Notes under the pieces: model-generated
The model's database searches: none
What the model was told of the DNA's origin: nothing
What the model saw: the letters and a program-made list of their open reading frames with translations, nothing else
Source: Rhyzopertha dominica
Taxonomy: Eukaryota; Arthropoda; Insecta; Coleoptera; Bostrichidae
Direction: 5' to 3'
DNA length: 64,000 bases
NCBI GenBank assembly: GCA_025024175.1
Contig: QCXZ01000001.1
Span: 29,754,942-29,818,941, forward strand
In this document: positions 34,216 to 48,185 of the stretch, piece after piece
How the letters are laid out: every line of letters begins with the position of its first letter
Numbering within the stretch: position 1 is the stretch's first letter
Position numbers and translations under genes: made by a program

Positions 34216-35190
34216 ANAGCGTCCCTTTTTTGCCGGCGAATTCAAGCGCACCATGTTAAGTGTATAATTTTTGAATAAGTTAAGCACAATATGACACAAT
34301 TTTCTTTTACTGGTTACCAAATCGAATGTTAAACAACGAATTGAGCAAAACTCAAACTGTGATAAGATCAGGATTAGTTAAAAGGTGAATGAAACTTGTG
34401 AAACAGTGCTTAATATAAAAAATCGAGCACCTAACCTTATCCGTGTCGTAACTGCTCAGAGCATATTGAAAGTTTATATAGGGTTTCTATAAATGATTCG
34501 TGCAACGCAGGCGGCGTTGATTTCTGAATTCTTCGTGCCACCTTTTTTGTAACTGCTGCCAAGCTACAATAAGCACAATAAGTATATGACAGTAGTCTAC
34601 TGTCATATTCTGTACTGAAGGTTGCGGATAACGCTATAGCTGCGAAAGTGACGATTCTATAAAGATTTTCAAAAAATTTACGGTTTTATTTTCCATTCAT
34701 AGGTAAAGTAATAACAACATCTTGTTTTGCTTGCGGTGACAGACATGGCTTTATAAATTCAATTATTTTCAGCAAATTTGAAAACCTACGCAGTCAATCT
34801 AGTCCTTTCCTATTTTAATGTTGGTACTTCTTTTGTAACTAGCTTTGCAGCACCACATTTGAGCCGTTTACTATTTCTAGGTTAGGAAACGTCTCTGTAA
34901 AATACCCGGTAGTGCTAACGTTACTGCCACTTACTTAGTATAGATTTTAATTCCTAACTGTGAATTTTACCATTGCCACGGGCTAAAAACATCTTTTAGT
35001 TCCTCACAGTTCTATTTAACAGGTTCATTGTAGTCATAAATTTCTATTATCCTCTTTCTAAAAGAAGGCCATTTTTGTAGCATAGCAAATGGCAGAGATC
35101 GTTATCCTTTTAAGTGCAGTTATCCGTAATTGAGTTATATATGTAAAATGTATACAATTTTATTAATTTAATTAATTTATTAACAACACG
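34216..35190. other. No gene; one perfect short hairpin
   Basis: 34584-34608 is ATATGACAGTA-GTC-TACTGTCATAT, 11-base arms with a three-base loop. Otherwise AT-rich non-coding sequence. An ambiguous base lies at 34217. Confidence 0.45.
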
Positions 35191-35246
35191 TAATGGGCTG
35201 GCTAATTGGTAAAGCTGCCCGGGTCATTAATAAATAAAAAGAATAA
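35191..35246 (+). repeat. SINE 3' tail fragment
   Basis: AATGGGCTGGCTAATTGG, then GGGTCATTAATAAATAAAAA, matches the tail of the SINE at 33881-34065. The head is missing, so it is a 5'-truncated copy of the same family. Confidence 0.55.
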
Positions 35247-35785
35247 CTCCTTCTTCACTTCACAAAGGATCGTTTACACAATAGAAAAACAAAAAAAAAT
35301 AACCGTTACTTGATTATTGTGGTGTTTGTGATTTTTTGGCTGCCGCTATACGTGACACAAAAGGAACAGTTGGAATTTGTTGATTGAAGAAACGATATAT
35401 TTATCAATCATTAAAAAAAAATGTCATATATTAATTTTACTTGTAATGCCTAGCTATTTCAACTCATCAGCAAACCATTGATCAAAATCAGAGGTAACCT
35501 CAACACCTTTAACGATCCACCTTTTCAACAAAGACAACGTCCAAATGCAACCAGACTTACCTACTTTGCACTGCTTTGAAAAAACGTCCATTTATTGAGT
35601 TACCCAGCAGGATCCCATCGAAAATGTCTTGAGACATTATGCGTAGAGGATTGCAGAAATTACCTATCCTTCACATACACTGGTGTTACTTCGTGACATT
35701 ATACAAATAATCTGGAATGAGACAGTTCAGGAGGAAATCGATTATATAATTGAGTCGATCACCATAGACGCGTTAATAGTAAACA
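35247..35785. other. No gene recognised
   Basis: AT-rich non-coding sequence between the SINE tail and the miniature palindrome, with no supported feature. Confidence 0.4.
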
Positions 35786-35875
35786 GTGCGCGCCAGGAAA
35801 GAAGTCACACCAATGATTTANCGATGTCGCGACAATTATCATCCCCACCACTTCTTCCTCTTTCCTGGCGCGCTC
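35786..35875. repeat. Miniature palindromic element (about 90 bases)
   Basis: The ends GCGCGCCAGGAAAG and CTTTCCTGGCGCGC are perfect inverted repeats, and similarity continues inward with a small indel. A GTGGTGGGGATGA block is read on the minus strand. An N lies at 35821. It is the same family as 25013-25085. Confidence 0.7.
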
Positions 35876-38800
35876 TATATATAACAGAATCGTGGAGACT
35901 CAATCCATTTTTTTAATATTTATCGGCATTTGTCCTTGATTCACTTAGTTTACTCGAACAGACAGGTATACCAAAGCTGATTCAAATGGAACATAATTAT
36001 TACTGGGTATTCTTATTTCTGTATCGCTTCGTATATAATTCTAACATTTCGTTGTTATACAGGTGCTTGCTTACAAGACCTGTTTGTGAAATTACAAGTT
36101 TCAACCGACTAATACCCTTGAAAATTGACATCAAGGAATTTCAAGGCAGGAGCAGCATAAGGAGAAGGTGTCCCGTTCTCTTAAAAAAAACTAGTTCATT
36201 TTCATTTACGGCGATATATTAGTGTGTTTCAAAGAGAAAAAAAAGACCTACGATATGATAATTTTAAAAGGATGAAATTTGTATTTATGGATAATGCTGA
36301 AGACTGATGATGACATGCTGACTCAACTTTTCCATGGGACAACTTGACGGTGTAGCGGTAGCTCATCACCAGCAATAACTCGAACGGGTCCGATCCAGTC
36401 TTCCTAAATTTTCGTATAAATCCCAAAACGTACTTGTGATGGACAGATTTTTACATATGCAATTCACTGAATCTGCAACAGCTCTAATACAGTCGTTATT
36501 TTTTAAGATAAACTCACTATTTCTACGCGTTCCTGGATGGTAAACACCATTTTGAATTGGTAACTTTCAATGTTACGAAGTATTCAAACTAGCGATACGA
36601 TTTAAGTAATTCAGGAAGATAATTGAATTTATACGGAGCAAAGAAGTCAGGAAGATAAAAAAACTATAAAAAATTGAAGATAAATGGATCCATTTCTTGA
36701 CAAAAATTAATTTTTATAGGTTTATTTATACGCAAAAAATCTCTCTGAAAGTTGTTCAAAATAGTTATTACGCGACCCATTTTCCGTATTCAAAAATTAA
36801 GGATGACACAGCTGAGAGGATTATTTTGACAACTTAAAATGTTACATCACATAAAAATACCCCCCTCCGAAATAAAATCGACCTGGTTGAAGGTTTTACA
36901 ATTTGTCTCCCATAACATTTATTGAATGTGGTCCGATTTTAATTGACACACCCGATATTTATTTTTAACATTTGCAAATAAATTATAGGAGTTAATAAGG
37001 ATTATCACGGATTACTATCATTTTTACAACACTCTAATACTAGCAATCAAGTTGTGCATAAGCGACTATCATTACCTACCATATATTAGTGAGTAATTTT
37101 AAGGTTCTTGTACAGAATGTTCGACCAGTGCAAAAACTAGCTGTTTTCTTTAATACTGTTCACTAATTAGAAAAAGAAATTTTCAGCGCAACCTTGTGCT
37201 GTTTTGTTCGATTTCGTGGATTTTAGTTCCAATATTCCAAGTCAGAATTATTCTAACGACCTTTCAACCTTAGTTTTAGTCTATTTTCGAGTATTTATTG
37301 CTTTCATAGTGTCAATTCCTTGTTCAGCATATCGACGAGTTTAAAGTACAGCTTCCTCGTACACGACAGCATAATTCTTACTTGAAATATTGGAATTAAA
37401 ATTCTTGAAATCAAACGAAAATTACACCAGACTACAGCTATTTGATTCTGACAACTAGTGTTCAATAACATACTTTCTTTTCGGTGTAATAACTAAATTT
37501 CAAAGCAACCATAACCTACTGTTTAAGTGTCATTACACCTCATTAACATGGGAAGTGCTATCATGTGTCACTGAATCATAAGACTTACTACAAACAAGAC
37601 AGTTTGAGGTTACCGTCAATAATTATAATGGAAGAAAGCTTGCTTATAACGGATGATTGCTTTTTTATATTTTTACTTCCCCCCACATGCATACATTTTT
37701 TGAACTGATTAATATTGAAGCCATTATCGTAAACGCCATCATTGTTTGCTGTCCAGTTATTACACCTCAGCCTACTAAATAAATTCATTTCATAGCACAG
37801 TACGTGCGAAAACAATGCGCTATTCCGTTGTCTAAGCGCCTTGCAATCCGAGCATTACTCATAGCCTTATTATGTTTCCCGATTGATGTTACCTTATTGT
37901 TTCATTCGAGGCGGCTTGATGTGAACTGTTACGTAGGCGTATCGAAATAAACAATGCTCTATGCCAAGGTACAGTGAACTTGGGGCATATATCGATTAAA
38001 AAATATGAAAAGCGAAAAAGCAAAATCAGCGGGTTGAAGGCCGTGCGAGTTTCGATAATGGAGGTTCGTCAACTTCCAGCGCTGGTCGGAAGTGTAACAC
38101 CCCTAGCGATAACGCATTTTCCGTTTCGGTTTCGGAGGAAATTGGACGGCTTTGGAACCTTGATAATTTGTATGAGATGTCGACCGTAGCGTGACACTTC
38201 ACTATAGGGCAGCAACGGATGCACAATTTTCCGTGCGAGGTAAATGCCAGAAAAGGTCTGCCTGGGTCGAATTCTTTAAGTCAAGAGATGTTCTTCATCC
38301 ATTTTATTACAGCAATGCGCTTGCTAGGTTTCGTTACTTTTTATGGTTACGACTTACGAGATTTTGCGCATAGTGCGCATGTGTTCTCGTCTACTGAATA
38401 TGAAATCTCATTTTGGTGGATGTAAAATTTTTCTTCTCGTGAATATTCAATTTTCTTCTGTGCTATATAAAAAAAAAATCTGTATTGCTGCAAATTATTT
38501 ATTTAGCAACATTAATTATGACACAATAAATGGCGCCCCTTAATCGAACTGTATTATTAAAATATCCAAGTAAAATTAGGGTTGCATACGATTATATCTT
38601 AAAGCATTTACGAAAGAATATCAGATAACATGGGGTTTATAATACCTTTAATAAATAATGCCTTAGAAAACCCGCAGGCGCTTCCTTTTTTCTTGGGATA
38701 AAAATACTCGTTCTTTAATAAAAGGCAGACCCGTGAGTGAAATACACGTGCTTTTGTCACGTTATTATATTCTCTGTAACACACTAGATTCTACAGTGCT

Positions 38801-39748
38801 TTATGACGCACATAATGTAAGATTAAATTACTTGCGACATATACAATAATGGAAAACCGGAGTGGTTTAACGGCTTAACGCCTGCAAAGGATCTCAGGAA
38901 TTAATATCTGCTCAAGGATTTGATATAAGTGAAATTGTACTTGGAAGATAGGTATCGTGAAAATACTCAACTTATTTCGGCTTAGAATTCCATTCTGTGA
39001 CATGATTCTAAACGAGGGATCAAGGGATATCTTGTTAATTTGAAGTAGATTTGGTCGAAAACAATATGTTACACTCAGAGAAATGAATTGCTAAATCCAA
39101 GTAAAATATTTTATTTGCAGACCACTTGCTATTTCCAAGTAACATTTATTAAATAAAAATAAAAAAAGCTTAGTTAGCTGCGAGAAAACAATAATATTTA
39201 ACTTTACTTACTTAAACTTACATAATATATTTCTTAATGAGTGTGAAAGAACTAATTTATTTTTGAGAAATAAGAGTTTGCGCATCTATGTAACATGTGA
39301 CATTTATTTTGAGCGGGACGTTTTCTAACAAATGGTATTGTTACATAATGTTTACTCATATATCAGTTACTTGTTATAAATGATAAAATTCTTAATTCTT
39401 GCAAATAAACATTCGGATACTTTCAACGAGTAAAATCTTACTATTAGCAACACTGCAAGTTTTTTTTAGTACTCTGGTTTGTACAATGGAATATATGTTG
39501 AAGCCGTAGGGAATAGAGGATCTTATTCCCATATTCAAAGGTATGTGTCGTAAAAAATTACATAAACTTGTTACTTTTTAGTTTCACAGTTTTGCTACAT
39601 ATCTGTTTACAACTACTGTCATTTTGTTAGCTTTATTATTGCACCTATTATGAAAATCGCATTATACAAACTGTTTGAATGTTAGCAATTTTGTTTAATA
39701 ACGCTTAACCAATCCATATAGGTATACGTATAATTATTTTTTTATGTG
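35876..39748. other. Non-coding, with weak tRNA-like fragments and a complex island at 38030-38280
   Basis: Near 36350-36405 GGTGTAGCGGTAGCTC and GGGTCCGATCCAG resemble the A and B boxes of a decayed tRNA-derived SINE. At 38864-38905 GGAGTGGTTTAACGG resembles an A box only. The block at 38030-38280 is GC-richer with no coding match. The remainder is AT-rich with no supported gene. Confidence 0.3.
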
Positions 39749-40185
39749 CAGTGTTTCAGCTAAATTTCCTTGGCTTATTTTAAGGGGGGTTTTTCATATA
39801 AAAATGTTTGATCTGAGTCAACCTAATGAATAAAAACATATTGATAAAGGAAATATCAGGCTCCAAATATGCCGGTATTCCACAAAATTAAGTTTAAATT
39901 AGACAAAAGAAGAAACATTTTCAAGTTCTTTGTTTACCACAGTATATTGCTTTGAATTCAGCTATAGACACTGAAAAATGTTCCTTAAACTCCATTCTTT
40001 TAAAGTTAGGGTTATCCCTCTTTTGCCACTCATTGAAACCAATGGGTATTACCTTTATTAAAAAGAATTGCCGTGATCCCTTAAGTATTTAATTAATTGC
40101 CCTGATATGGGTCCGATCAGATTTTTTATATGAACAACCTTAATTTTTAAAATCTTAAGTGAAACATCCTGTGTATAAATGACTT
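39749..40185. mobile_element. Possible MITE with short terminal inverted repeats
   Basis: The left end CAGTGTTTCAGCTAAATT and the complement of the right end, CAGGATGTTTCACTTAAG, are alike. The interior is AT-rich and non-coding. A CAGGGTGT motif just to the right (40194) is another typical MITE-end signature. The ends are short, so this is tentative. Confidence 0.35.
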
Positions 40186-42079
40186 CGTATACAGGGTGTA
40201 TCAAAGAGGACACACTATTTGCAGTTACTTACTAAGTGCTGTGCCAGTTATAATAGTCAGTGTTTTTAGATTGCAATACCCTCCGGGTTATAGTTGGAAA
40301 TTCCAAATTGAGGTAGTATGTAAACGATTAGGCCTTTCCTGTAAACCGCAATAATATTTTATTGCCCTTTATCTGTAAACCACAAAGGGGTGGGCGACAG
40401 TTGTTATCATAATTTTACATTGGGAATTTCCAAGATCCGTCCCTTTTGTACCGTATAAGGGGATTCTTTCAAGGGGTTGGGGGTAGGAATTATCCTATAT
40501 TATATTATAAATACTTAGGTACTTAGGTACAGAACGAAAATGAATTAGAATTAGTATTGAAAAGTAACGTGGGAATGTAAGACGTTGTATGTTAAAATAG
40601 ACTTAGTTAAGAAGTATTGTAAGAATTAAGTGAATATATGGTTAGTAAGTCCGAAAGTGTTTAATTTATGAGAAAATCACGCGGTACACCGTCGAAGGGT
40701 GTTAATTAATCTAAATTTCACGTGTGCCACGAAACAGTCAGTGTACTCTACTTTGCCATGAAATATAAATCAATAACGCTAATGTTCATTTATATGTTAT
40801 AATAGTAATTAATTAATATTCGAAGGTTTTTCAAGGCAGGGAATTCAAATATTTAAATAATTGTGCGCTACTTGCTATTTTCCTGACCGAAATTTCTACC
40901 ATTTAAATATTTAGTTAGTTCTGCTAAGTAACATGTTTTTTGTTATTAAAATTAACTAATTAAATCATCACTAGTAAACAACATTTTTTTAAATAACATA
41001 TATATTATTAGCATGTAGTAACTCCATATATTAATTTTAATTCAATATATATTTTGCTTTAAGCATTTCTATATTTGTAAGAGTAACTAAGTGCCAATAG
41101 ACTACTTATTATTTCGAAATAAAATGTTAACTGACTCTATAACAAAAATAATACTTATTGGTGTTTAGAAAGATTACTAATGGGTCATTCTACTATCAAT
41201 GTATGACTACAGGAACAGAAACTGTGTTAACACAATGATGAGCCGAAACTCAATTTTACTAAGCTTCTGCAAGTCCGGCACACGTCTGGCAACGTTTCGT
41301 CTCGTTGCATCCAAAGCCGAAAATGCATCCTGGTTGGGGATCTGTCTTTGTCCCCGTGGCTTTCGCAGAGTAGGATTATCCCCGTAGATCAGAGACGGAT
41401 TAGTCGTTTGCAAGTTAAAATTAGTCTTCCAGACAGATACACGGCCCGTCAGAGGAGGAATTTATATTCTTTTGGTTAATTGCTAGTGGGCTTGCACTGT
41501 GTGACGGACACTTTTGATGTCGGCAGAGTAATTGTTGGCTGACACGAACACCAGACCAATCTGGCGGTGGTACTGAACCAGCTTTATAGTTTGGCGTTCG
41601 GGCAGACGATTAAGTTATGGAACTTTTCTTTTTGTAATCCTGTGATGTGTTAAAATTAAGTAAACTAAGGATTTTCAACTCGAATAGTAATTTTGATGTT
41701 GACCTTAATCAAGTCACGGCCATTATAAACTAATTAACAGCAAAAAATGACGATTCCATTCCTGAGTTTAAACAAATTAATAAAATAAAATCCCGAATAT
41801 GGAATGCTGAAACAAAAAAGGATCAAAGCTGCATAAATCTTATCAGTAATAAGAATACTGTTATATTATACTTATCATTATCGCATTTGATTCGTTTGAC
41901 TATTTATTAACTAATTTTAAAATTAATTTTGTCAGCTTTTTATAGACCTTCTACAAGTACATTAAAAAACTATTCTATTTTTTTTGGAAAGTTTGGAAGT
42001 TTTTACATGGAAATGTCGAAATTAATATAGATTTATTAAAAACGTAGGCTTGTATTGTGCATCAGTTTAATGAATTATT
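40186..42079. other. Non-coding, with a complex island at 41190-41620
   Basis: TTGGAAATTCCAA (40294) and GGGAATTTCC (40422), two Rel-type or palindromic motifs, occur in the left part. The island at 41190-41620 is GC-richer without a recognised frame. No gene is supported. Confidence 0.35.
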
Positions 42080-43360
42080 GTCTTTCATCTTAACCAAGCA
42101 CGGTTCCAAATCTAAAAAGAGGAAATCTATCACAATATCTTAATACTATAAATGAAAATGCGAGATAGAGCTCTTAACAGATTTAGGCAAATGAAGAACC
42201 TATCAACATATATACAGCCATTGTTAGAGAAAAGAAAACCTACTTAAAACATTGCATTGATGTAGGGAGTTAAAATAATATTTTTAAGGCATGAAGATCA
42301 GTGGCATCTGTCAAAAAGCTAAAAACCATTTTTTTTTGGAAAATATCTGCAATTGAGGTATGTAGTTTGAATAGGTTCTCTTTATATACGCAATATAGAA
42401 ATTTTGCTTAGACCTATAGGTTATAATTTATAAAAATTATACTAGTTCTATCTGAAATGGAATTTATCTTGTTGGTGATGAAGATTAATTATGATTAATT
42501 CAATTAAAGCCAAAGCATGCGGTTACGATTACAGCGTTCATAATGCCAATGATGAATTTTTATATATAGGAAGCAACACTTTCCCAAATATGTGGAAGAT
42601 AGATATCTCGGATAAGTCCAATTCCCAAAGTTGCTAAATCAGCACAATTCAATATCAATACTGTCGAAAATATTTGAAAGGATATTATATAATTAATTAA
42701 ATCACTCTATACAGTTTCCTCACGTTTGTGTGGGTCTGAGAGTTCTGATGTAGTAGGTATAGGGCGTAAGGCAGGGTGAATGCTTTCAGATTCCATAATA
42801 TGAAATTATTACGTATAGTGCTCACTTCCTAACATCATGATATCATATGTGTAAAAATTGTAATTAAGGTAGAAATTTTGCTGTACCATTTTACCCAAGT
42901 ACCTACGATAGTTACAATAAAAAAGTGACGTTACGTTAAAAGTGCTGGAGAATGTAACTAGTTTTTTAACACCTTTCATAATAGGTTGTTACATAATTAT
43001 AAAGGAAATTAACTAGCCGCCTAGTATGGATACAAATTCATGTTCCAGCACTCTGAGACCCATCTTTCCATATCTTTTCCACTCCTACTCTAGCGGCAGT
43101 TATTGTTTCCAGTATATTCTTGAGGGTTTACACTTATTATATTATGTATGTAGGTATACTGTGGTAACCACAAATGATTTGCTACTTTATCAGCGTTTAT
43201 CAGTCAGCGTTCAGGAAAAAGTATAGTTATGAAGGTGCATTAATACGAGTGGCGGATGACATACTCTTTGTTCTAAATGTGCTGCTCGACTTTCTCAATA
43301 GCTTTTTACTGGCAATGCTTCACCTTTTTTGTTTTAACCCTGAGCATGTAAATTGATATT
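42080..43360 (+). pseudogene. Non-LTR retrotransposon (jockey/CR1-like) relic: pre-RT and RT domain
   Basis: Fragments appear in family order with frameshifts. MRDRALNRFRQMK and IVREKKTYLKHC come first (linker between endonuclease and RT, 42155-42265). INSIKAKACGYD lies near 42495. NTFPNMWK, ISPIPK and a FRPISILSK-like string follow near 42570-42690. QSAFRKKYSYEGALIRVADD and VLLDFLNSFLLAMLH (RT blocks around SGFRKG and LLDFSKAFD) lie at 43190-43330. The catalytic YADD block is not found. A dead, plus-strand copy. Confidence 0.7.
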
Positions 43361-45639
43361 AGGTTTTTTCGGTGTTTATCTTCATGTTATTCTTGTCAAC
43401 TATTGTATCCAGCATAGCCCTTACTATCTGTATCTGGCTGACCCAGACCCCATTCATCTGTACTTATTATATATTGTAAACTTGCTGAGTACAGATTAAA
43501 TGATGATTCGCCCAGCTTTTTTGTGCTTGTAATTAGTCCACAAAAGTTAGCCGTTATGCTGTTTGAAACTGAACATTTTTCATCCCATCCATTTCGCGGA
43601 ACCAACGATGCATGTGTTTGNAAATTGTATACAAAACAGTAATATATTTATATAAAAGTGCAATATTACTTAGGAAATAATTACAAGTAAAAATAATCCG
43701 CCTTCTGNGTAATNTGCACACACGCTGNAAAAGCAATAACTCATGTAACCAAGTACCCAGAAAAACCAGCGATGGAACAATAAAGGGCGAGAAATATTTG
43801 CCTTAATGCGCGAAGATCCAGTTCGATACGGCAGATAGTTAATGGGTTACACGATTAAAAATGCATCAACACAATACTCAAGAGGAGGACATAGCGTCGG
43901 AAGGAGCAGTTAAGACTTGTGAAATATTGCAAAATTAAGCAGCCCGGTCAGAAAAGTAATGACCATAATTCATGAATATGGATGGGAGGTACATGCAACT
44001 GACCGGATGTGGGGATGACGACTCGGGTCTTTCATAAATTCTGCGTAATTAGTGTTTACGAAAATGGAACCCGTCATCGACAAAAACCTGTCGGCCCTAA
44101 CCGACGCATGGGGACCGACCTCCAGGCGGAAGAGCAAAAATTCCGATCGTATATAAATATTTAATTTACACATATGTCTTTGTTAATTCAAGATTTAAAT
44201 TATCCTTGAAGATAATTTTACAGCGAATTTCTAAACTATTCATCGGTGCTGTTTTTGTTTTTTTGTGTGCTATTCCTTTTATGCCACAATGACAAAAGTT
44301 GTTTGGGTGAAATATTGGAAACACTATTGTTGCAAGTTCGCTGCTCCAACATATCGTTTTGTTTTCATACGCGAAGAAAATTACATTCCAGCTTGATATA
44401 TTGCTTCGTCATTATAAAGTACTTAGTAGTACACTGTACACATGTGAAACATAATAGTTCCCATTATGATTTTGTGTGTCGCAAACTTTAATAATATGCG
44501 GTTTCCTGTGCAAGGTAACGTGGCGAAACTGGCAATTATGAAGTTTTGATACCTTTTTACCTGCCGCGCAATAAACTGTTGTGACGACATGCCTATTTAT
44601 ATTGTACAAAAAACCCAGCAAATTGAATCAATACTTCCACATCAAATTGCCAAAATGACATTTTAGGTTTTATTTAATATACTATGAATAATGAGGTTTT
44701 GAGCATTTTTTTACACATTTTTTTCTACGACAAACGGTTCTCGTGATATCAGCAAAAATCCATAAATTTTTAAAATCGGTTTTTTTCTTAATAACTACGA
44801 AATTATTTACTTAACAAAAAATGACAAGAGTGCTTTTCGATCAGAAATTTGATTTTCTATATAATAGCAAAATTTTAAAAAATCGTGTGGATAGCATTCA
44901 AAATTAAGTCTTTTGGAAATATTTCAAAAAAGTTAAATTTGGAAAAAAGTTTTAAAACACTGTCACTTTTTGATTAAATTAAGTATTTGCGAAGATATTT
45001 AGGAAAATCCAGTTTTTTTAAGTGACGGTTTTTTTCTAATATCTTCTAAACCGTTTGCTGCACCAAAAATTTATAGGCGCGAATGATACTCGCAATTATA
45101 CTAATCATATACTAAAAAGAAAAAAAATGCAAAAAGGGTAGTTATCCCACAGTTTCACCCCGTTACCTATACCCTACTTACCCCAAAAACAATAGGTCGC
45201 TTTGGCTAGTTGAGATTTATATGTATGCCAAATTTCAAGTTCATATGTTAATCTTTCAAAAGTTATGGCGTCCACACACAGACCGACGGACACAGACAAG
45301 AAATTTTTTTCTCAAATTTTGTTTTTGGACGTTTTCGAGCATTTTAAAGCGATTGTGCAAATCCCTTGGATGTAATTAAACCGGTATGTAAAAAAATTCT
45401 TATCTCGTTATTAATTTATTGTGTGATTATTGGAGATGTAATACTTTTAAATGCAGTTGTATCCTAAAAGATTATGTAGGTACCACATATTATTTTGTAT
45501 TGGCATATCGAACAAAAATCTGCCTGTATTGCTTCTGACCATTTCCCTTTGTATCGCTTGTCTGTTTGATATGTGTTGATGAAACGTTAATTTATTTAAT
45601 TTTAAGGGGCATGTTGTATTTTACAGCCTTATAATTAGA
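43361..45639. other. Non-coding, with a likely dispersed repeat at 44690-45370
   Basis: The 44690-45370 block is rich in A/T runs and ends with ATGCCAAATTTCAAGTTCAT, a TTATGG step and CAGACCGACGGACACAGAC. This is a pattern seen at the ends of uncharacterised dispersed insect repeats. N bases at 43621, 43708, 43714 and 43728. Residual LINE sequence may continue past 43360, but I could not place it. Confidence 0.3.
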
Positions 45640-46200
45640 AAGAAGGCCTTGGATGATTTCCTGGTGGTTTTAATTTTCACACCCGTTCCATGCTCTGTTC
45701 CATGTGAATGGTTCTGGAGTTACCTGAGGAATGTATTCATTTGAGCCACACTGTATACCTATGCATGTACTACATATATATTTGCTCAACTTGTTTTATG
45801 GAATACGTTTCGAATACGGCCATTGTGTGTATCCAAACATAATTTAAAGCTGAGATTCATCGTTGAGCACCACTTTGTTGCATTCCTTTCTCCACCGTTG
45901 TGGTTTTCGACACAATTCTAATATTTGATGAAGCATGTATTAGTGTCTGATTTAAGAAAACAAATCAAATGATATACATATTGTTCGTATACTAACGAGC
46001 GCTCTTTGATAGCCAAAAGTTTTAAGCGGTTCTGTTTCTGGATCTTCATTCCATATTTTACAAATTCACATTATAGTGGAGGCATTGGGATCAACGCGAA
46101 GAGCAATTTCTTGGAATGATAAATCCGCATCTTAGTATGCCACAATTCCGACATTTACTAATGTTGTTTAGCTTAAAGCGTTAAAAGTCATGGCGGAATA
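45640..46200 (-). pseudogene. Tc1-like transposase relic
   Basis: On the minus strand, with stops and frameshifts, LSFQEIALRVDPNASTIM (DNA-binding helix region) is followed by KIWNEDPETEP. Then come QRWRKECNKVVLNDESQL (family: W..V.FSDESRF, with a catalytic acid) and GYTQWPYSKRIP. The order and spacing fit Tc1-type transposases. The C-terminal acid block is not visible. Confidence 0.6.
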
Positions 46201-48185
46201 AACAGAAGGAGACGGCTTAAACAGGTTTTTATCACTACTTAGCTAAAGAGATAAAAATATAACAAAAACTATAGAAGATAATAAGTTCAAATTTCATGAT
46301 CAAAGAAAGAGTAAGCTAAACCCAATGCAGTTGCCCAAACATAATTTCCTTTTGAACTGCGAGTACATTTGAGTTATATTGCGCTAAAAGAAACACCACG
46401 TTTCTTCATACAATCGCACATTTTGTAACAAGCAGTAAAAGGAAATAAATCGTTTCCGCGGGATGGTCGCCGTATCTTACGCTAAATACCTTTAATCCCG
46501 ATAGTTTTTCAGACTCGACGACGTAATACAGATTAATTCTGATCTTTCCGACGAGGAAACTCCAGGATTCCGGGGTGCATCGAGACTGGCGCCGCTGCGC
46601 TCCTCCTTCCCGACTGCAATCGGCGCGGAATTTCCCGGGAATTCGCGCATTTCATTGTACGTCGCGCTTAATTGATAAATAAAATATTTCATTCGCTACG
46701 TATTTAGAATACCAGCGGTAGACCAACGAGGCTAGCATTACGACACTCGACAGTTTAAAGCTGAGAATTATCTTTCATGATTTTGAAAAGTGGTTTAGCA
46801 TGACTTCTTGTATTATAATAGAAATGGGTATTAAGAATTTATATGTTATAGTTAAATTGAAGCACAGAAAGCGAATACGTAAATATCAAAAGAAGTTAAT
46901 TGTCAAACAAAATGGAATGGCCGACAGGAGGGGTAGTCAGGCATTCTGTATTCAGGTTTTTATTATTTTGCATTGTTAGTTTATTGTATGTCTATGTATA
47001 ACCGGGCAGTGTCAGGTAAACACACTAGTCACGCAGGAAGACGTGTCATCTCATATGTACTTCACAGATGTCATTAGGGGGGACCACCTGCTCAGAGATA
47101 TTGGCCAGCAATCGGGAGAAGAGTACATTACGTCATCGTTCGATGCGCCGGAGGGATTGGTGGGGTGGCATGTTAATATTTGCAAAAGCAAATTCCGGTG
47201 ACAACAGCTAACGCTCGCAACCGGCAATAGCTAGAGTACGTATTTCAGTAATTTACGCAGTTATAACGCTGTCGCTTTTCCCGATCGCCGTACAATAATA
47301 AGAAACACAAAACCAAATAGTTTATAACGTAATTATAATTTAACAAACATAAAGAGATTGAGGTAGTTATCTCATTCAGGATTAAGAAAATTTTAGGGAT
47401 ACCTATATGCAAATGAAGAACAACAGAAATGGTGAAGCCGGCCACGGCAGATTTTGTCCGATATTCTACAATATTAAAAAGGTTTTTATAAACAGAAGCA
47501 TTTATGCAACACGGTTTTCAATGCACTGCAACTGTAAAATTCACAACACACTTCCAGTGGCTTAGGTTAGTTTTTCTTAGTTTTGCTAGATAGATACTCT
47601 ACAACATACATGCTAATACGCCGTACGCCACTGCAGGCGTAAGAAAGAACTACTTAGTTAAAATAAAACGTTGATAATTTGTAAGCAAAAGGCAAATGTA
47701 AATTGTACAAAGCACACAATAATATCCATAGCTGAAGTAACAGTAATCACTGTTATACGACTGATGTTCAGCACGATGTGTAGTGTTGCTATGAGTTCTG
47801 CGTACTGGATAGGAATTGCTGCGAGCTCAATTTAATCACAAAATACAAAAAGTTACGTCTCATTTATGACGTAGGGGTTCTCATAGTTGATTTCAGTTCT
47901 ATATTTGTTTAACCTCTGATGCCTACCCATTGATTGGGCAGGCAACTCTTTTTCAGTTTTTTTTGCTTTCCTTTAGTGCTCGCTGGTTATTAGGTTTTTG
48001 TCCTTAGCCCCTTAGCGACACCATAACAATTATGTCATATACCTTCCTTGTTCTCTGTTTATCCCATATTGCTGAAGATCTCGCTATGCATACACTAATA
48101 TAAACTTCCATTTGTTCTTTAACCCCTTTCCCGTTCTTCTCCTGTAATATCAGCTAATAGTATAAATAATTTTTCCACCCCGTTT
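46201..48185. other. Non-coding, with complex islands at 46440-46760 and 47060-47240
   Basis: The first island contains TTTAATCCCGAT (bicoid/orthodenticle-like TAATCC), ACAGATTAATTC and overlapping Rel-like sites in GGAATTTCCCGGGAATTC. The second is GC-richer with no frame. They look like candidate enhancers. No gene is supported. Confidence 0.35.

Noticed and set aside
38864..38905. tRNA or SINE head at GGAGTGGTTTAACGG
   Set aside because: Only an A-box-like string; no B box or tail found downstream.
40290..40435. Rel/NF-kB enhancer
   Set aside because: Two kB-like palindromes alone in AT-rich DNA near a possible MITE are not enough to call an enhancer.
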